Of a stretch of 64,000 nucleotides of DNA, positions 25,526 to 33,550 are shown piece after piece. A program made the position numbers and the translations under genes. Below the pieces are notes generated by a model that did not search any database, was not told where the DNA came from, and was given only the letters and a program-made list of their open reading frames with translations. The stretch's first letter is position 1; the number at the start of each line of letters is the position of its first letter. The stretch is from Flavobacteriia bacterium 40-80. GTDB lineage: Bacteria; Bacteroidota; Bacteroidia; Flavobacteriales_D; Crocinitomicaceae. The stretch covers positions 248,001-312,000 of the forward strand of contig MKVF01000018.1 in NCBI GenBank assembly GCA_001899145.1. Direction: 5' to 3'.

Positions 25526-26799
25526 CAACGGCTTTTGTAAAATTATGGGGAATGACTGTCGGGGCGGTAGCATGGGATCCTGTTCAAAATATTGCCGTGT
25601 TTGAATACGACCCGTCTTTTGATCCGGACCAATATCCCGTAGCACCCTTGAAGATGCCTTCCCGGCAGATTTATTCCTTTCCGGAGTTGCGCAATTCTCC
25701 TACTTTTAAAGGTCTCCCGGGATTGTTGGCGGATGCCTTGCCGGATAAATACGGAAATGAATTAATTAATATATGGCTGGCGCAAAACGGCCGTCCGGAA
25801 AATTCTATGAATCCGGTAGAATTGTTATGTTTTATCGGAAAAAGAGCAATGGGAGCGTTAGAATTTGAACCGACAATTATACCTCAGACAGCTGCTAAGA
25901 ACCTTGAATTATCAGGACTGATCGAATTCACTACACAGCTTTTAAACAGCAAAGAAAATTTGCTGGTACATACGTCAGAACAAATGCGGGATACAATGCT
26001 GGAAGTTCTTAAAATGGGAACTTCTGCAGGCGGTGCCCGTCCAAAAGCAATCATCGCATACAATGAGAAGAGCGGTGAGATTCGTTCCGGTCAGCTTATT
26101 CAGGATGACGGATTTGATTACTGGCTGTTAAAATTTGACGGAGTAAACGATACCCAGTTCGGCGCGACTTACGGATATGGACGTGTGGAGATGGCATATT
26201 ATAAAATGGCGACAGATTTTGGAATAGAAATGATGGAAAGTCGGTTGGTCGAAGAGGGAGGAAGAGCGCATTTTATGACCAGAAGATTTGACCGTCTGAA
26301 CGGAATAAAAATTCATACACAGACATTTTGTGCGCTACAACACTATGATTTTAACCGGATTTCCAGTTACAGCTATGAGCAGTTATTTCAAACGATGAGA
26401 ATGTTGCGTCTGACTTATCCGGAAGCGGAGCAGCTGTTCAGGAGAATGGTATTTAATGTAGTGGCCCGCAATTGCGATGATCACACTAAGAATTTTGCTT
26501 TTTTGCTTGCTCCGGATGGAAAATGGAAATTAGCTCCTGCTTACGATATTTGTCATGCCTACCGGCCGGACAGTTCTTGGGTAAGCCAGCATTGTCTGAG
26601 TATCAACGGAAAAAGAAAAGACTTTTCGATGAGTGATCTTCTAGCGATAGCAGAACAGAACTCTATCCGTCATCCCCAAAGAATAGTACAGGAAGCATTT
26701 GAAATTGCCGGAAGATGGAAAGACTATGCTGCTCTATACGGTGTCAATAAACAATTAACAAAAACAATTGATAGAACACTGATTAAATATTTTGAATGA
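25519..26799 (+). CDS. hipA: HipA-like Ser/Thr kinase toxin
   Basis: The 426-residue protein has the full HipA domain order. An N-terminal subdomain contains LPGLLADALPDKYGN (66-80). The P-loop motif is GTSAGGARPK (167-176), with the Ser that is autophosphorylated in E. coli HipA. Lys205 in WLLKFDG, MTRRFDR (253-259), the catalytic NCDDHTKN (318-325) and the metal-binding Asp343 in LAPAYDI follow. All catalytic residues are present, so an active kinase is likely. E. coli HipA phosphorylates glutamyl-tRNA synthetase and induces persistence; the target here is not known. The frame continues to a stop at 26799 with no disruption. Confidence 0.92.
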   Translation: MVTTAFVKLWGMTVGAVAWDPVQNIAVFEYDPSFDPDQYPVAPLKMPSRQIYSFPELRNSPTFKGLPGLLADALPDKYGNELINIWLAQNGRPENSMNPVELLCFIGKRAMGALEFEPTIIPQTAAKNLELSGLIEFTTQLLNSKENLLVHTSEQMRDTMLEVLKMGTSAGGARPKAIIAYNEKSGEIRSGQLIQDDGFDYWLLKFDGVNDTQFGATYGYGRVEMAYYKMATDFGIEMMESRLVEEGGRAHFMTRRFDRLNGIKIHTQTFCALQHYDFNRISSYSYEQLFQTMRMLRLTYPEAEQLFRRMVFNVVARNCDDHTKNFAFLLAPDGKWKLAPAYDICHAYRPDSSWVSQHCLSINGKRKDFSMSDLLAIAEQNSIRHPQRIVQEAFEIAGRWKDYAALYGVNKQLTKTIDRTLIKYFE

Positions 26800-26846
26800 T
26801 ATTTAATTCATTAAATGATTTTTTATATATTATTGAATGATATTTA
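26792..26846. repeat. AT-rich repeat block downstream of hipA
   Basis: TTGAATGATATTTA occurs twice (26792-26805 and 26833-26846), the first copy overlapping the hipA stop. Between them lies the palindrome ATTTAATTCATTAAAT and the run TTTTTTATATAT (26819-26830). That run plus TTGAATGA two bases later also occurs upstream of hipB (25125-25144), so the module is bracketed by related sequence. Confidence 0.7.
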
Positions 26847-27007
26847 CTTCTTTTTATCGAAAATAATTTTCCGTTTAATCTAAAAAACAGCAATTTCACT
26901 CAATCACATTAGTTTCTTGACAGAAATACAGTATCTTAACTGAAATCGAAAGTGAAATTTATAAAGTTAATGTAAGGCCGAACTCTTGTCGATAAAAAAA
27001 TGATGAT

Positions 27008-27448
27008 ATGAAAAAACGAATATTTTTTGTGGCTTGTTTTATGATGACTTCCGGTGTATGGGCACAAACAGAGCAAACAATTCCCCCAACCCATTCTAAT
27101 TCTTCTGAGATTAAGTCTGAACCTGCAAAAATAGAACAAATTGTAGAGGAAGAACCGGAATTTCCCGGAGGACGTGCTGCAATGATGAAATTTCTGTCGG
27201 AGAATCTGGTATATCCTAAGATTGCAATTGCTGAAAATAAGTCGGGCAAATGTTATATTCAGTTTATTGTTGAAAAAGATGGAAGTATCACAAATGTAGT
27301 CGTAAAAAAAGGGACTCCAGATTGTCCGGAATGTGATAAGGAAGCTGTTCGGGTGGTAAAATTAATGCCGAATTGGATCCCTGCAAAGTCTGATGGCAAA
27401 GCTGTTAGGACCTATTTTATGCTGCCGATTATTTTTAACTTGCAATGA
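27008..27448 (+). CDS. Secreted TonB C-terminal domain protein without membrane anchor
   Basis: The 146-residue protein has a cleavable-looking signal peptide (KKRIFFVACFMMTSGVWAQ), a short acidic spacer, and one TonB C-terminal domain (EFPGGRAAMMKFLSENLVYP, then GKCYIQFIVEKDGSITNVVV, then EAVRVVKLMPNWIPA). It lacks both the membrane helix and the Pro-rich rod of true TonB, so it is predicted to be free in the periplasm. A CPEC motif (DCPECD) sits where the domain usually has a short loop. A second copy overlaps its stop codon. Single TonB-C domain proteins of this kind are common in Bacteroidota and their function is unclear. Confidence 0.8.
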   Translation: MKKRIFFVACFMMTSGVWAQTEQTIPPTHSNSSEIKSEPAKIEQIVEEEPEFPGGRAAMMKFLSENLVYPKIAIAENKSGKCYIQFIVEKDGSITNVVVKKGTPDCPECDKEAVRVVKLMPNWIPAKSDGKAVRTYFMLPIIFNLQ

Positions 27449-27878
27449 TGAAGTTGATATTTATTTCTTGGATAGTGTTATCTGTTCATTCTGTTTGGGG
27501 CAAAATGTGAATAGTGGTTCCGAAAATTCGGAGAAAGGTTCAACCAGTATAATAACAGATAGAGAAGTGGAAATAGAGGAACAAGCTCAATTTCCCGGTG
27601 GATGTGCTGCAATGATGAAATTTGTATCCGAAAATATCGTTTATCCATCAATAAAATATGATCAACAATTAGGTGGAAAAGTTGTTTTAAAATTTGTTGT
27701 TGAAGAAGACGGCTCGCTAACAAATATCCAAGTCGCGAAAGGAATGCTTGGTTGTCCGGAATGCGATGAGGAAGCAATTCGGGTTGTAAAGTTAATGCCG
27801 AAATGGATACCTGCTAAAGTTGGAGAAAAGATCATTCGCTCAAAATTTATATTACCTATACAGATTTGTTTGAAATGA
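27445..27878 (+). pseudogene. Frameshifted paralogue of the TonB C-terminal domain protein
   Basis: A start at 27445 (ATGATG, overlapping the upstream stop) gives a good signal peptide, MMKLIFISWIVLSVHSVWG, but the frame ends at TGA 27508-27510. The rest of the protein (QNVNSGSENS onward, including EEQAQFPGGCAAMMKFVSEN, the CPEC motif and RVVKLMPKWIPA) continues in the next frame to 27878. The break falls at the GGGG run of 27497-27500. One additional G would join the two halves and give VWGQN, a normal signal-peptidase site. It is closely similar to the upstream gene, so this is a tandem duplicate. Natural decay, phase variation or an assembly error are all possible. Confidence 0.75.
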
Positions 27879-27912
27879 TGAGGTTAGCAAGGAATTATTT
27901 TCTACAGAATAA

Positions 27913-28161
27913 TTAAATTTCCTCTTCTTTCTCGTTATTTTTTTGCTTTACTATGAGAAGTAGTATCACATAAATTGTCCATACAATGAATAAAATAATA
28001 CCGATAGGAATGGTAATTATGGAGAACCAGCCGAAAACCATCATGGAATAAAGCGTTTCACCGTGATTTTTCCCAAATAAAATACAGTTATGAACCCCGG
28101 CTTCATTGACAGTGCACTGAGCACAATTGCCGATCAAAGAGGCGATGAATGCCATTATCAA
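27913..28161 (-). CDS. Small membrane protein of unknown function, start uncertain
   Basis: The frame encodes a small protein with a Cys-containing loop (GNCAQCTVNEAGVHNCILFGKNHGETLY), then a strong hydrophobic segment (MMVFGWFSIITIPIGIILFIV type) and a charged tail ending KQKNNEKEEEI. TTG at 28161 and ATG at 28155 are the only normal starts, but both fall inside an earlier hydrophobic helix. The open frame continues upstream to about 28245 and would encode basic residues then a hydrophobic helix (KRLRKIIAGYLFIILFGFF), which looks like the true N-terminus. No ATG, GTG or TTG is present there, so initiation may use a rare codon or the gene has lost its start. Confidence 0.5.
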   Translation of the reverse strand: MIMAFIASLIGNCAQCTVNEAGVHNCILFGKNHGETLYSMMVFGWFSIITIPIGIILFIVWTIYVILLLIVKQKNNEKEEEI

Positions 28162-28252
28162 AGGAAAAAATCCAAATAGAATGATGAATAAATAACCTGC
28201 TATGATTTTCCTCAGCCTTTTTATAATTATGAGTAGTAAGCTAACCCGGGAA

Positions 28253-29404
28253 TTACATCAACTCTTCCGCTAATTTTCGCGCAGCTGTATTGATCTGAAT
28301 ATAATCTTCCAGTGTAGGTTTGGTAATTAACGGCGTTTTTGCTAATGTTTCTTCGTTGATGCGGGCGATATCTAAAAAAGAAATCTTTTCCTGTAAGAAT
28401 GCCTGAACAGTTATTTCGTTAGCCGCGTTAAGTGCGCAGGCTGCTGTTCCTTCCATATTCATGGCTTTATAAGCCAGTTCCAGGTTCCGGAAGGTGGATT
28501 TGTCCGGTTGTTCAAATGTCAGTTGCGGATAATCTAAAAAATTGAAACGTGGAAAATCGGTTTTAAACCGATCCGGATAAGTCAGCGCATACTGGATAGG
28601 TAGCTTCATATCCGGTAATCCCATTTGTGCTTTCATGCTTCCGTCTTCAAATTGAACAATGGAATGTACGATGGATTGAGGATGCACAATTACATCAATC
28701 TGATCCGGCTGCAGATCAAAAAGCCATTTTGCCTCAATCACTTCCAGCCCTTTGTTCATAAGTGAAGCGGAATCAATAGTAACTTTAGCGCCCATGGACC
28801 AATTCGGATGCTTCAGTGCCTGAGCAGGTGTAACAGATTTTAATTGTTCTGCTGTCCAGCCTCTGAACGGACCGCCTGAAGCTGTCAGATAGATTTTTTC
28901 AATAGGATTGGAGTATTCGCCGGTCAGGCATTGGAAGATTGCGGAGTGTTCCGAATCCACAGGATAAATCGTTACCTGATGCTCTTTTACGAGCTCGCGG
29001 ATCAGCTCGCCGGCAACCACCAGTGTTTCTTTATTCGCCAGCGCAATATTCTTTTTTGCCTTAATTGCATTGATGGTCGGCTTTAGCCCTGAGTATCCTA
29101 CAAGTGCGGTAAGGACAACATCTATATTTTCATTCGTCACTACATCCGCAAGTGCTTCTTCTCCGCAATAGACTTTGATATCCTGCTGCCATAGTTCATT
29201 TTTGACATATTCGTACTGTTCTCTGTTACCGATCACAATCGTGTTGGGCTGGAATTTGACCGCCTGCTGAATCAGCAGATCAGCGTTGTTTTGTGCGGTA
29301 AGAACTTCAACCGTGAAAAGCTCCGGATTTGCCTCAATAACTTCCAGTGTTTGCGTCCCGATGGAGCCGGTTGAGCCCAATATACAAATTCCTTTTTTTG
29401 CCAT
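28253..29404 (-). CDS. dxr: 1-deoxy-D-xylulose 5-phosphate reductoisomerase
   Basis: The 383-residue enzyme converts DXP to methylerythritol 4-phosphate with NADPH and a divalent metal, the second step of MEP isoprenoid synthesis. Visible motifs are the NADPH fold GSTGSIGTQTLEV, the metal/substrate site VDSEHSAIFQCL, the flexible loop ASGGPFRGW and HPNWSMGAKVTIDSASLMNK. The length is normal. The start overlaps the upstream flippase stop by one base (TAATG), so translation is probably coupled. It supplies the precursors used by the polyprenyl synthase, UppS and GGGP synthase elsewhere in the window. Confidence 0.97.
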   Translation of the reverse strand: MAKKGICILGSTGSIGTQTLEVIEANPELFTVEVLTAQNNADLLIQQAVKFQPNTIVIGNREQYEYVKNELWQQDIKVYCGEEALADVVTNENIDVVLTALVGYSGLKPTINAIKAKKNIALANKETLVVAGELIRELVKEHQVTIYPVDSEHSAIFQCLTGEYSNPIEKIYLTASGGPFRGWTAEQLKSVTPAQALKHPNWSMGAKVTIDSASLMNKGLEVIEAKWLFDLQPDQIDVIVHPQSIVHSIVQFEDGSMKAQMGLPDMKLPIQYALTYPDRFKTDFPRFNFLDYPQLTFEQPDKSTFRNLELAYKAMNMEGTAACALNAANEITVQAFLQEKISFLDIARINEETLAKTPLITKPTLEDYIQINTAARKLAEELM

Positions 29405-30843
29405 TATGAACGTGTTTTTATCAGCTGTATGATGTTTTTGATATCAATGAGCCGCAAAATTACCGAAAAAATGATCGAAACACTTACAAATAAGCAAAAG
29501 TTGACAAAGAACCCATGCGTTGCTTTCAGGAAGATATCTGAAACGAGATATAATCCTGTTCCAAGGATAATAAGTGCGATAAGTGTTTTCCATGCTGTTT
29601 TTAAATGGAAAAAACGTTTGGTATAAACGATTTGAACTCCCGCTATTACAATATGTGTCACCAGACATGCCATTGCTGTTCCAATCGCGCCACGATACGG
29701 GATCAGGAATATATTCAATCCGACATTAATAATAATTCCTACGATTGAAACAATGATTAAAAAGCGAAGATTATCACTGGCTGTGTTTAAGGTCCCAAAA
29801 ATTTGGATCGCGCATATAGGCATGAAGGAGATGATCAGAATCCGGAAAGTAATGACGGAAACCAGGTGTACCTGATCGTAGAAGAGAGAAAGAATATCTT
29901 CTGCAAAGAAGATGCTTCCTATAGTAACGGAAATAGCCAGCGTAAAGATAAGTTTACCGGAAGTTAAAAGCAACGGCTGAATATTTTCCCTTTTCTGTAT
30001 TTGAGTGGAAAAAATCGGAAACAGCAATGTGTTAAACAACATGGCAAACATTACAAAAGCGTCTAAAATCCGGTATGCCTGCGCATATATTCCCGTTTGA
30101 AAATCACCATATGGATGAAGTCGTTCTAAGAGTACCGCATCGATCCGCGTATAAACGGTCATTGTCAGGATTAACAAGGCATAAGGAAGTGATTTCTTAA
30201 AGATAGCAATGGAAAAATTAGGTTGTATTTTAAAATTTTGAAAACCGATTTTTTTCGAAAGAATAATAAGAGCCAGTATTAGAGAAAGAATATATGCAGC
30301 TGTTTGTGAAAAGATAAAGTGATAGATTGTAAATGCTGTTGTTTGATTGATATACAGGTAATAACCGCAAATCCCGATGAGCAGCAATTTATCAAAAACA
30401 GAGAAAAAAGCATCTAATCCAAATAATAGCATCCCGGAGAAGTAGCTCCTTAAAAATTGTAATAAGCTTAATAAGAATTGATTAATTATCAGGAAAAATA
30501 GAATATAAACCTGGTTTTGACGGAATCCGATGAGTGAGCCTATAGTGAATATGACTACCGCATAAAACAGAAACAAAACGATCCGCAGGGAAATCAGCTT
30601 TCCGATATAACGTCTGGAAAGCACCGGGAACTGAGCTACATTCTTGATATTGAAATTGGTAATTCCTAAATCAAGCAGGATATTAAAGATATAAGTAAAG
30701 TTGAATAACGAGAAATAAATGCCGTAATCCTCATAACCGATCCGGTTCTGAACTTCTGCATCAATCCCGAAAATAGCCAGTGGCTTTATCAGCAAATTGA
30801 CAGCAATTAACAGGAGTAAATTAAAAAGGAATTTCCGCTGCAT
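29404..30843 (-). CDS. Polysaccharide-type flippase (oligosaccharide flippase family)
   Basis: The 479-residue protein is hydrophobic with about 14 predicted helices and resembles the oligosaccharide flippase / MurJ-like group (start QRKFLFNLLLLIAVNLLIKP, then NRIGYEDYGIYFSLFNFTYI). It lies directly upstream of dxr with a one-base overlap, and divergently from a GT4 gene 80 nt away, suggesting a small surface-glycan pair. The substrate is not readable. Confidence 0.82.
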   Translation of the reverse strand: MQRKFLFNLLLLIAVNLLIKPLAIFGIDAEVQNRIGYEDYGIYFSLFNFTYIFNILLDLGITNFNIKNVAQFPVLSRRYIGKLISLRIVLFLFYAVVIFTIGSLIGFRQNQVYILFFLIINQFLLSLLQFLRSYFSGMLLFGLDAFFSVFDKLLLIGICGYYLYINQTTAFTIYHFIFSQTAAYILSLILALIILSKKIGFQNFKIQPNFSIAIFKKSLPYALLILTMTVYTRIDAVLLERLHPYGDFQTGIYAQAYRILDAFVMFAMLFNTLLFPIFSTQIQKRENIQPLLLTSGKLIFTLAISVTIGSIFFAEDILSLFYDQVHLVSVITFRILIISFMPICAIQIFGTLNTASDNLRFLIIVSIVGIIINVGLNIFLIPYRGAIGTAMACLVTHIVIAGVQIVYTKRFFHLKTAWKTLIALIILGTGLYLVSDIFLKATHGFFVNFCLFVSVSIIFSVILRLIDIKNIIQLIKTRS

Positions 30844-30922
30844 ACATTAATCTTTCACAATATTACGAACAATTGTCAATAAATTCGTAATATCGCAGCG
30901 CCTTAAATGGTGTTTTTGAATT

Positions 30923-32050
30923 ATGCGGATTGGGATCAATACACGTTTTTTGCTTTCCTCTAAGATGGAAGGCTTTGGCTGGTACACTTACGAGGTGGTA
31001 AAAAGAATGGTAAAACAGCATCCCGAACATGAATTCGTATTCTTTTTTGACCGCCCGTATGATAAAAAATTTATTTTCGGACCGAATGTAAAACCGGTCG
31101 TTCTTTTTCCGCCTACACGTGCTGTAGTATTGATTATTTCCTGGTTTGAATTTGCTTTACCGGCAGCTTTGAAAAATGAAAAAATTGATATTTTTTTCTC
31201 TCCCGATGGTTTCCTGTCATTACGAGCAGAATGCAAACAGATCGGAGTGATGCACGATCTGAATTTCCTTCACCACCCGAAAGATTTACCGCTTCGTTTC
31301 CGTTGGTATTACAATAAGTTTTTTCCGAAATTTGCTAAAAAAGCGGAAAGGCTGCTGACGGTTTCCGAATATTCAAAGCAGGATATCGTTGCTTCTTACG
31401 GAATAGAGCCGGCTAAGGTAAAAGTTGCCTGGAACGGAGCTTCCGAAACATTCAGGCCTGTTACGGAACAAGAAAAACAGAAGGTACGGATCCAATATGC
31501 TGGCGGTGAGCCTTATTTTTTATTTGTCGGGGCCTTACATCCCAGAAAGAATCTGAAGAGCTTGCTGAAAGCCTTTCAGATATACCGTGAACGCGGAAAT
31601 AAGGGGAAACTGCTGATTGTAGGCGCGAATTTATTCGCGACGAATCATATGGAAGCTTCTTTGGTTGCTGAAGAATTTCGTTCAGATGTTCATTTTACAG
31701 GACACCTTTCGCTGGAAGAGCTGGCAAAGGTGACGGCTAGTGCATTGGCATTGGTTTTTGTCCCTTATTTTGAAGGGTTTGGAATCCCGCTGGTAGAAGC
31801 AATGCGTTGTGGAACACCCATAATTGCCGGTAATCTAACTTCCCTTCCTGAAGTAGTCGGCGATGCCGGTATTTTAGTAAATCCATTCGATACAGCAGAA
31901 ATCGCTACGCAAATGCAACGGCTTTTTGTTGATGAACAGCTTCAAAAGGACCTTAGTGAAAAAGGTTTGCAGCGTGCCCCGCTTTTCAACTGGGATTTCA
32001 CTGCAAATGCTGTCTGGAGCGTGATAGAGGAAGTTGGAAAAGAGCTGTAG
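30923..32050 (+). CDS. Glycosyltransferase family 4
   Basis: The 375-residue GT-B enzyme has an N-terminal domain starting MRIGINTRFLLSSKMEGFGWYT and a C-terminal donor domain with FVGALHPRKNLKSLL and the E-x7-E segment EGFGIPLVEAM followed by GTPIIAGN and SLPEVVGDAG. This arrangement is typical of mannosyl- or related transferases of Bacteroidota. It is divergent from the flippase-dxr pair and convergent with rodA; a repeat tract lies just past its stop. Confidence 0.88.
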   Translation: MRIGINTRFLLSSKMEGFGWYTYEVVKRMVKQHPEHEFVFFFDRPYDKKFIFGPNVKPVVLFPPTRAVVLIISWFEFALPAALKNEKIDIFFSPDGFLSLRAECKQIGVMHDLNFLHHPKDLPLRFRWYYNKFFPKFAKKAERLLTVSEYSKQDIVASYGIEPAKVKVAWNGASETFRPVTEQEKQKVRIQYAGGEPYFLFVGALHPRKNLKSLLKAFQIYRERGNKGKLLIVGANLFATNHMEASLVAEEFRSDVHFTGHLSLEELAKVTASALALVFVPYFEGFGIPLVEAMRCGTPIIAGNLTSLPEVVGDAGILVNPFDTAEIATQMQRLFVDEQLQKDLSEKGLQRAPLFNWDFTANAVWSVIEEVGKEL

Positions 32051-32077
32051 ATGATGTCTCCCCGGAGAATTATGAAT

Positions 32078-32141
32078 ATTGAATACTGAATTTTGAATGA
32101 GTTAGCAATTTGTAATTTGCAATTTGGAATCTGCAATTCAC
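32078..32141. repeat. Low-complexity repeat tract between convergent genes
   Basis: A degenerate run of GAATATTGAATACTGAATTTTGAAT units is followed by GCAATTTGTAATTTGCAATT and CTGCAATTCAC. It begins near the glycosyltransferase 3' end and reaches the rodA stop codon. A related tract occurs at 50925-50963 and a GAATTTTGAATTT array at 56512-56552. Confidence 0.65.
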
Positions 32142-33550
32142 TGTAATATATCAATTCGCTGGCTATCCAACTTCAATAAGATAAATAACATTACTGAAAA
32201 AGACATCATGGAAGAACCTCCATAGCTGATAAACGGCAATGGAATCCCGATAACAGGAGCAAGTCCGATGTTCATTCCGATATTAATAGCAAAGTGATAG
32301 AACAAAATCGTCGCAACCGAATAAGCATATATTCTGGAGAACGAAGACCGCTGCCTTTCTGCGATAACGATAATCCTGATCAGCAACACCGTGTAAAGAA
32401 GAACAATTGTTCCTGATCCGATAAAGCCCCATTCTTCTGACAACGGACAGAAAATGAAATCCGTTTCTGATTCGGGAACGTGATTTGCTTCAACTGATGA
32501 TAAGCTGGCCTGCTGGTATCCTTTGCCTTTTAGTCCGCCGGAACCTACCGCGGCCATTGCACGGTTCCGGTTATAATCATCACCATTCGGATCCTCTCTC
32601 AATCCAAGGAACAGTTCAATTCTTTCTTTTTGGTGCTTTTTCAGTGATTGGAACATCCGATCGACACCAATAACAATGGAGAAAACAATACCCAGGCTGA
32701 AAATTAAGATCAGTAAAAATTTAGACCTGTCTTTTTTAGTCGTGAAAATTAAAACAAGAATCAGCAGCAGCAGGAAGACAGAAAAGAAAAATAACAGAAC
32801 GCCGTACATTCCCGGCAATTCAATTCCCGGTAGGCTCTCAAAAGTGATAATATTGTTGCTCGTTAGAAGTGCGGCCATTGAAATGACAATCACGATAAAC
32901 AAAAGAGGAATAAAATGGTTTCCTACCCATGTGCTTTTTAAGCGGGTGATTCCAAGGAATCGAAGCAGCTTTAGCAAAATAGGGTCGTAGCTTAAGCCTT
33001 CCCGGTAGAGCACAAAAAGAAATGCAGTGAACACGACAAAAGAACCTGCGTCGGGTTGCAGGATAATCAAAATCATCGGAATGAGAATAATGATATTGGA
33101 AAGCAGTACCGATTTCGAATCAAGCGTCCGTATATTCAGCGAGGGAATAAATTTCGCCAGCGCCAAAGCCGTTCCGATTTTAGCAAATTCTGCCGGTTGA
33201 ATTCCCATGCTTCCAATTCCTAACCAGGCACGTGCACCATTTACAGGAGGCATGAATAATACGATGACTAAAAGTCCCAGACAGAAAATATAAATGAAAT
33301 AAGCAAACTTCTGATAGATAGTCGTATCAATCAGGAAGATGAGAAAACCGAGAAAAAAGGAAACACCTACCCATGCAATCTGCTTTCCGTATTTTTCAGA
33401 AAAGGAGAGCAATGACGGATGCTCGGGATTGTAAGCAGTTGAATAGATCGTTGCAATGCCGATAGTCACTAATGCAATATAGATGATAAGGATCAGCCAG
33501 TCAATCTTTCCCAGTAGTGAATTGTTTCTGTATGCAGTTTCTCTACTCAT
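32138..33550 (-). CDS. rodA: RodA, SEDS-family peptidoglycan glycosyltransferase
   Basis: The 470-residue polytopic protein belongs to the SEDS family, which polymerises lipid II during cell elongation. Family landmarks include GARAWLGIGSMGIQPAEFAK, the periplasmic-loop segment SLSSVEANHVPESETDFIFC, SEEWGFIGSG and GIPLPFISYGGSSMMSF. It contains a hydrophilic insertion in the middle, usual for Bacteroidota RodA. It overlaps the PBP2 gene by 8 nt; the two proteins act as a polymerase/transpeptidase pair. mreB, mreC and mreD are not next to it in this window. Confidence 0.95.
   Translation of the reverse strand: MSRETAYRNNSLLGKIDWLILIIYIALVTIGIATIYSTAYNPEHPSLLSFSEKYGKQIAWVGVSFFLGFLIFLIDTTIYQKFAYFIYIFCLGLLVIVLFMPPVNGARAWLGIGSMGIQPAEFAKIGTALALAKFIPSLNIRTLDSKSVLLSNIIILIPMILIILQPDAGSFVVFTAFLFVLYREGLSYDPILLKLLRFLGITRLKSTWVGNHFIPLLFIVIVISMAALLTSNNIITFESLPGIELPGMYGVLLFFFSVFLLLLILVLIFTTKKDRSKFLLILIFSLGIVFSIVIGVDRMFQSLKKHQKERIELFLGLREDPNGDDYNRNRAMAAVGSGGLKGKGYQQASLSSVEANHVPESETDFIFCPLSEEWGFIGSGTIVLLYTVLLIRIIVIAERQRSSFSRIYAYSVATILFYHFAINIGMNIGLAPVIGIPLPFISYGGSSMMSFSVMLFILLKLDSQRIDILQ

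Noticed and set aside
25125-26846. hipBA as part of a transposon
   Set aside because: No transposase, integrase or terminal inverted repeat of an IS is visible; only the short direct repeats are supported.
27490-27510. Programmed -1 frameshift site
   Set aside because: The sequence GTT TGG GGC AAA ATG does not provide a standard slippery heptamer and no stem-loop is evident; a G-run length change is simpler.
27393-27878. Long frame starting inside the upstream TonB-C gene
   Set aside because: The start lies within the preceding coding region in another frame and the N-terminal part (MAKLLGPILCC) is not signal-peptide-like; the real gene begins at 27445 and is frameshifted.
28253-30843. dxr-flippase overlap as a fusion or misassembled gene
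   Set aside because: The TAATG overlap is a normal coupling; both proteins are complete with normal N- and C-termini.
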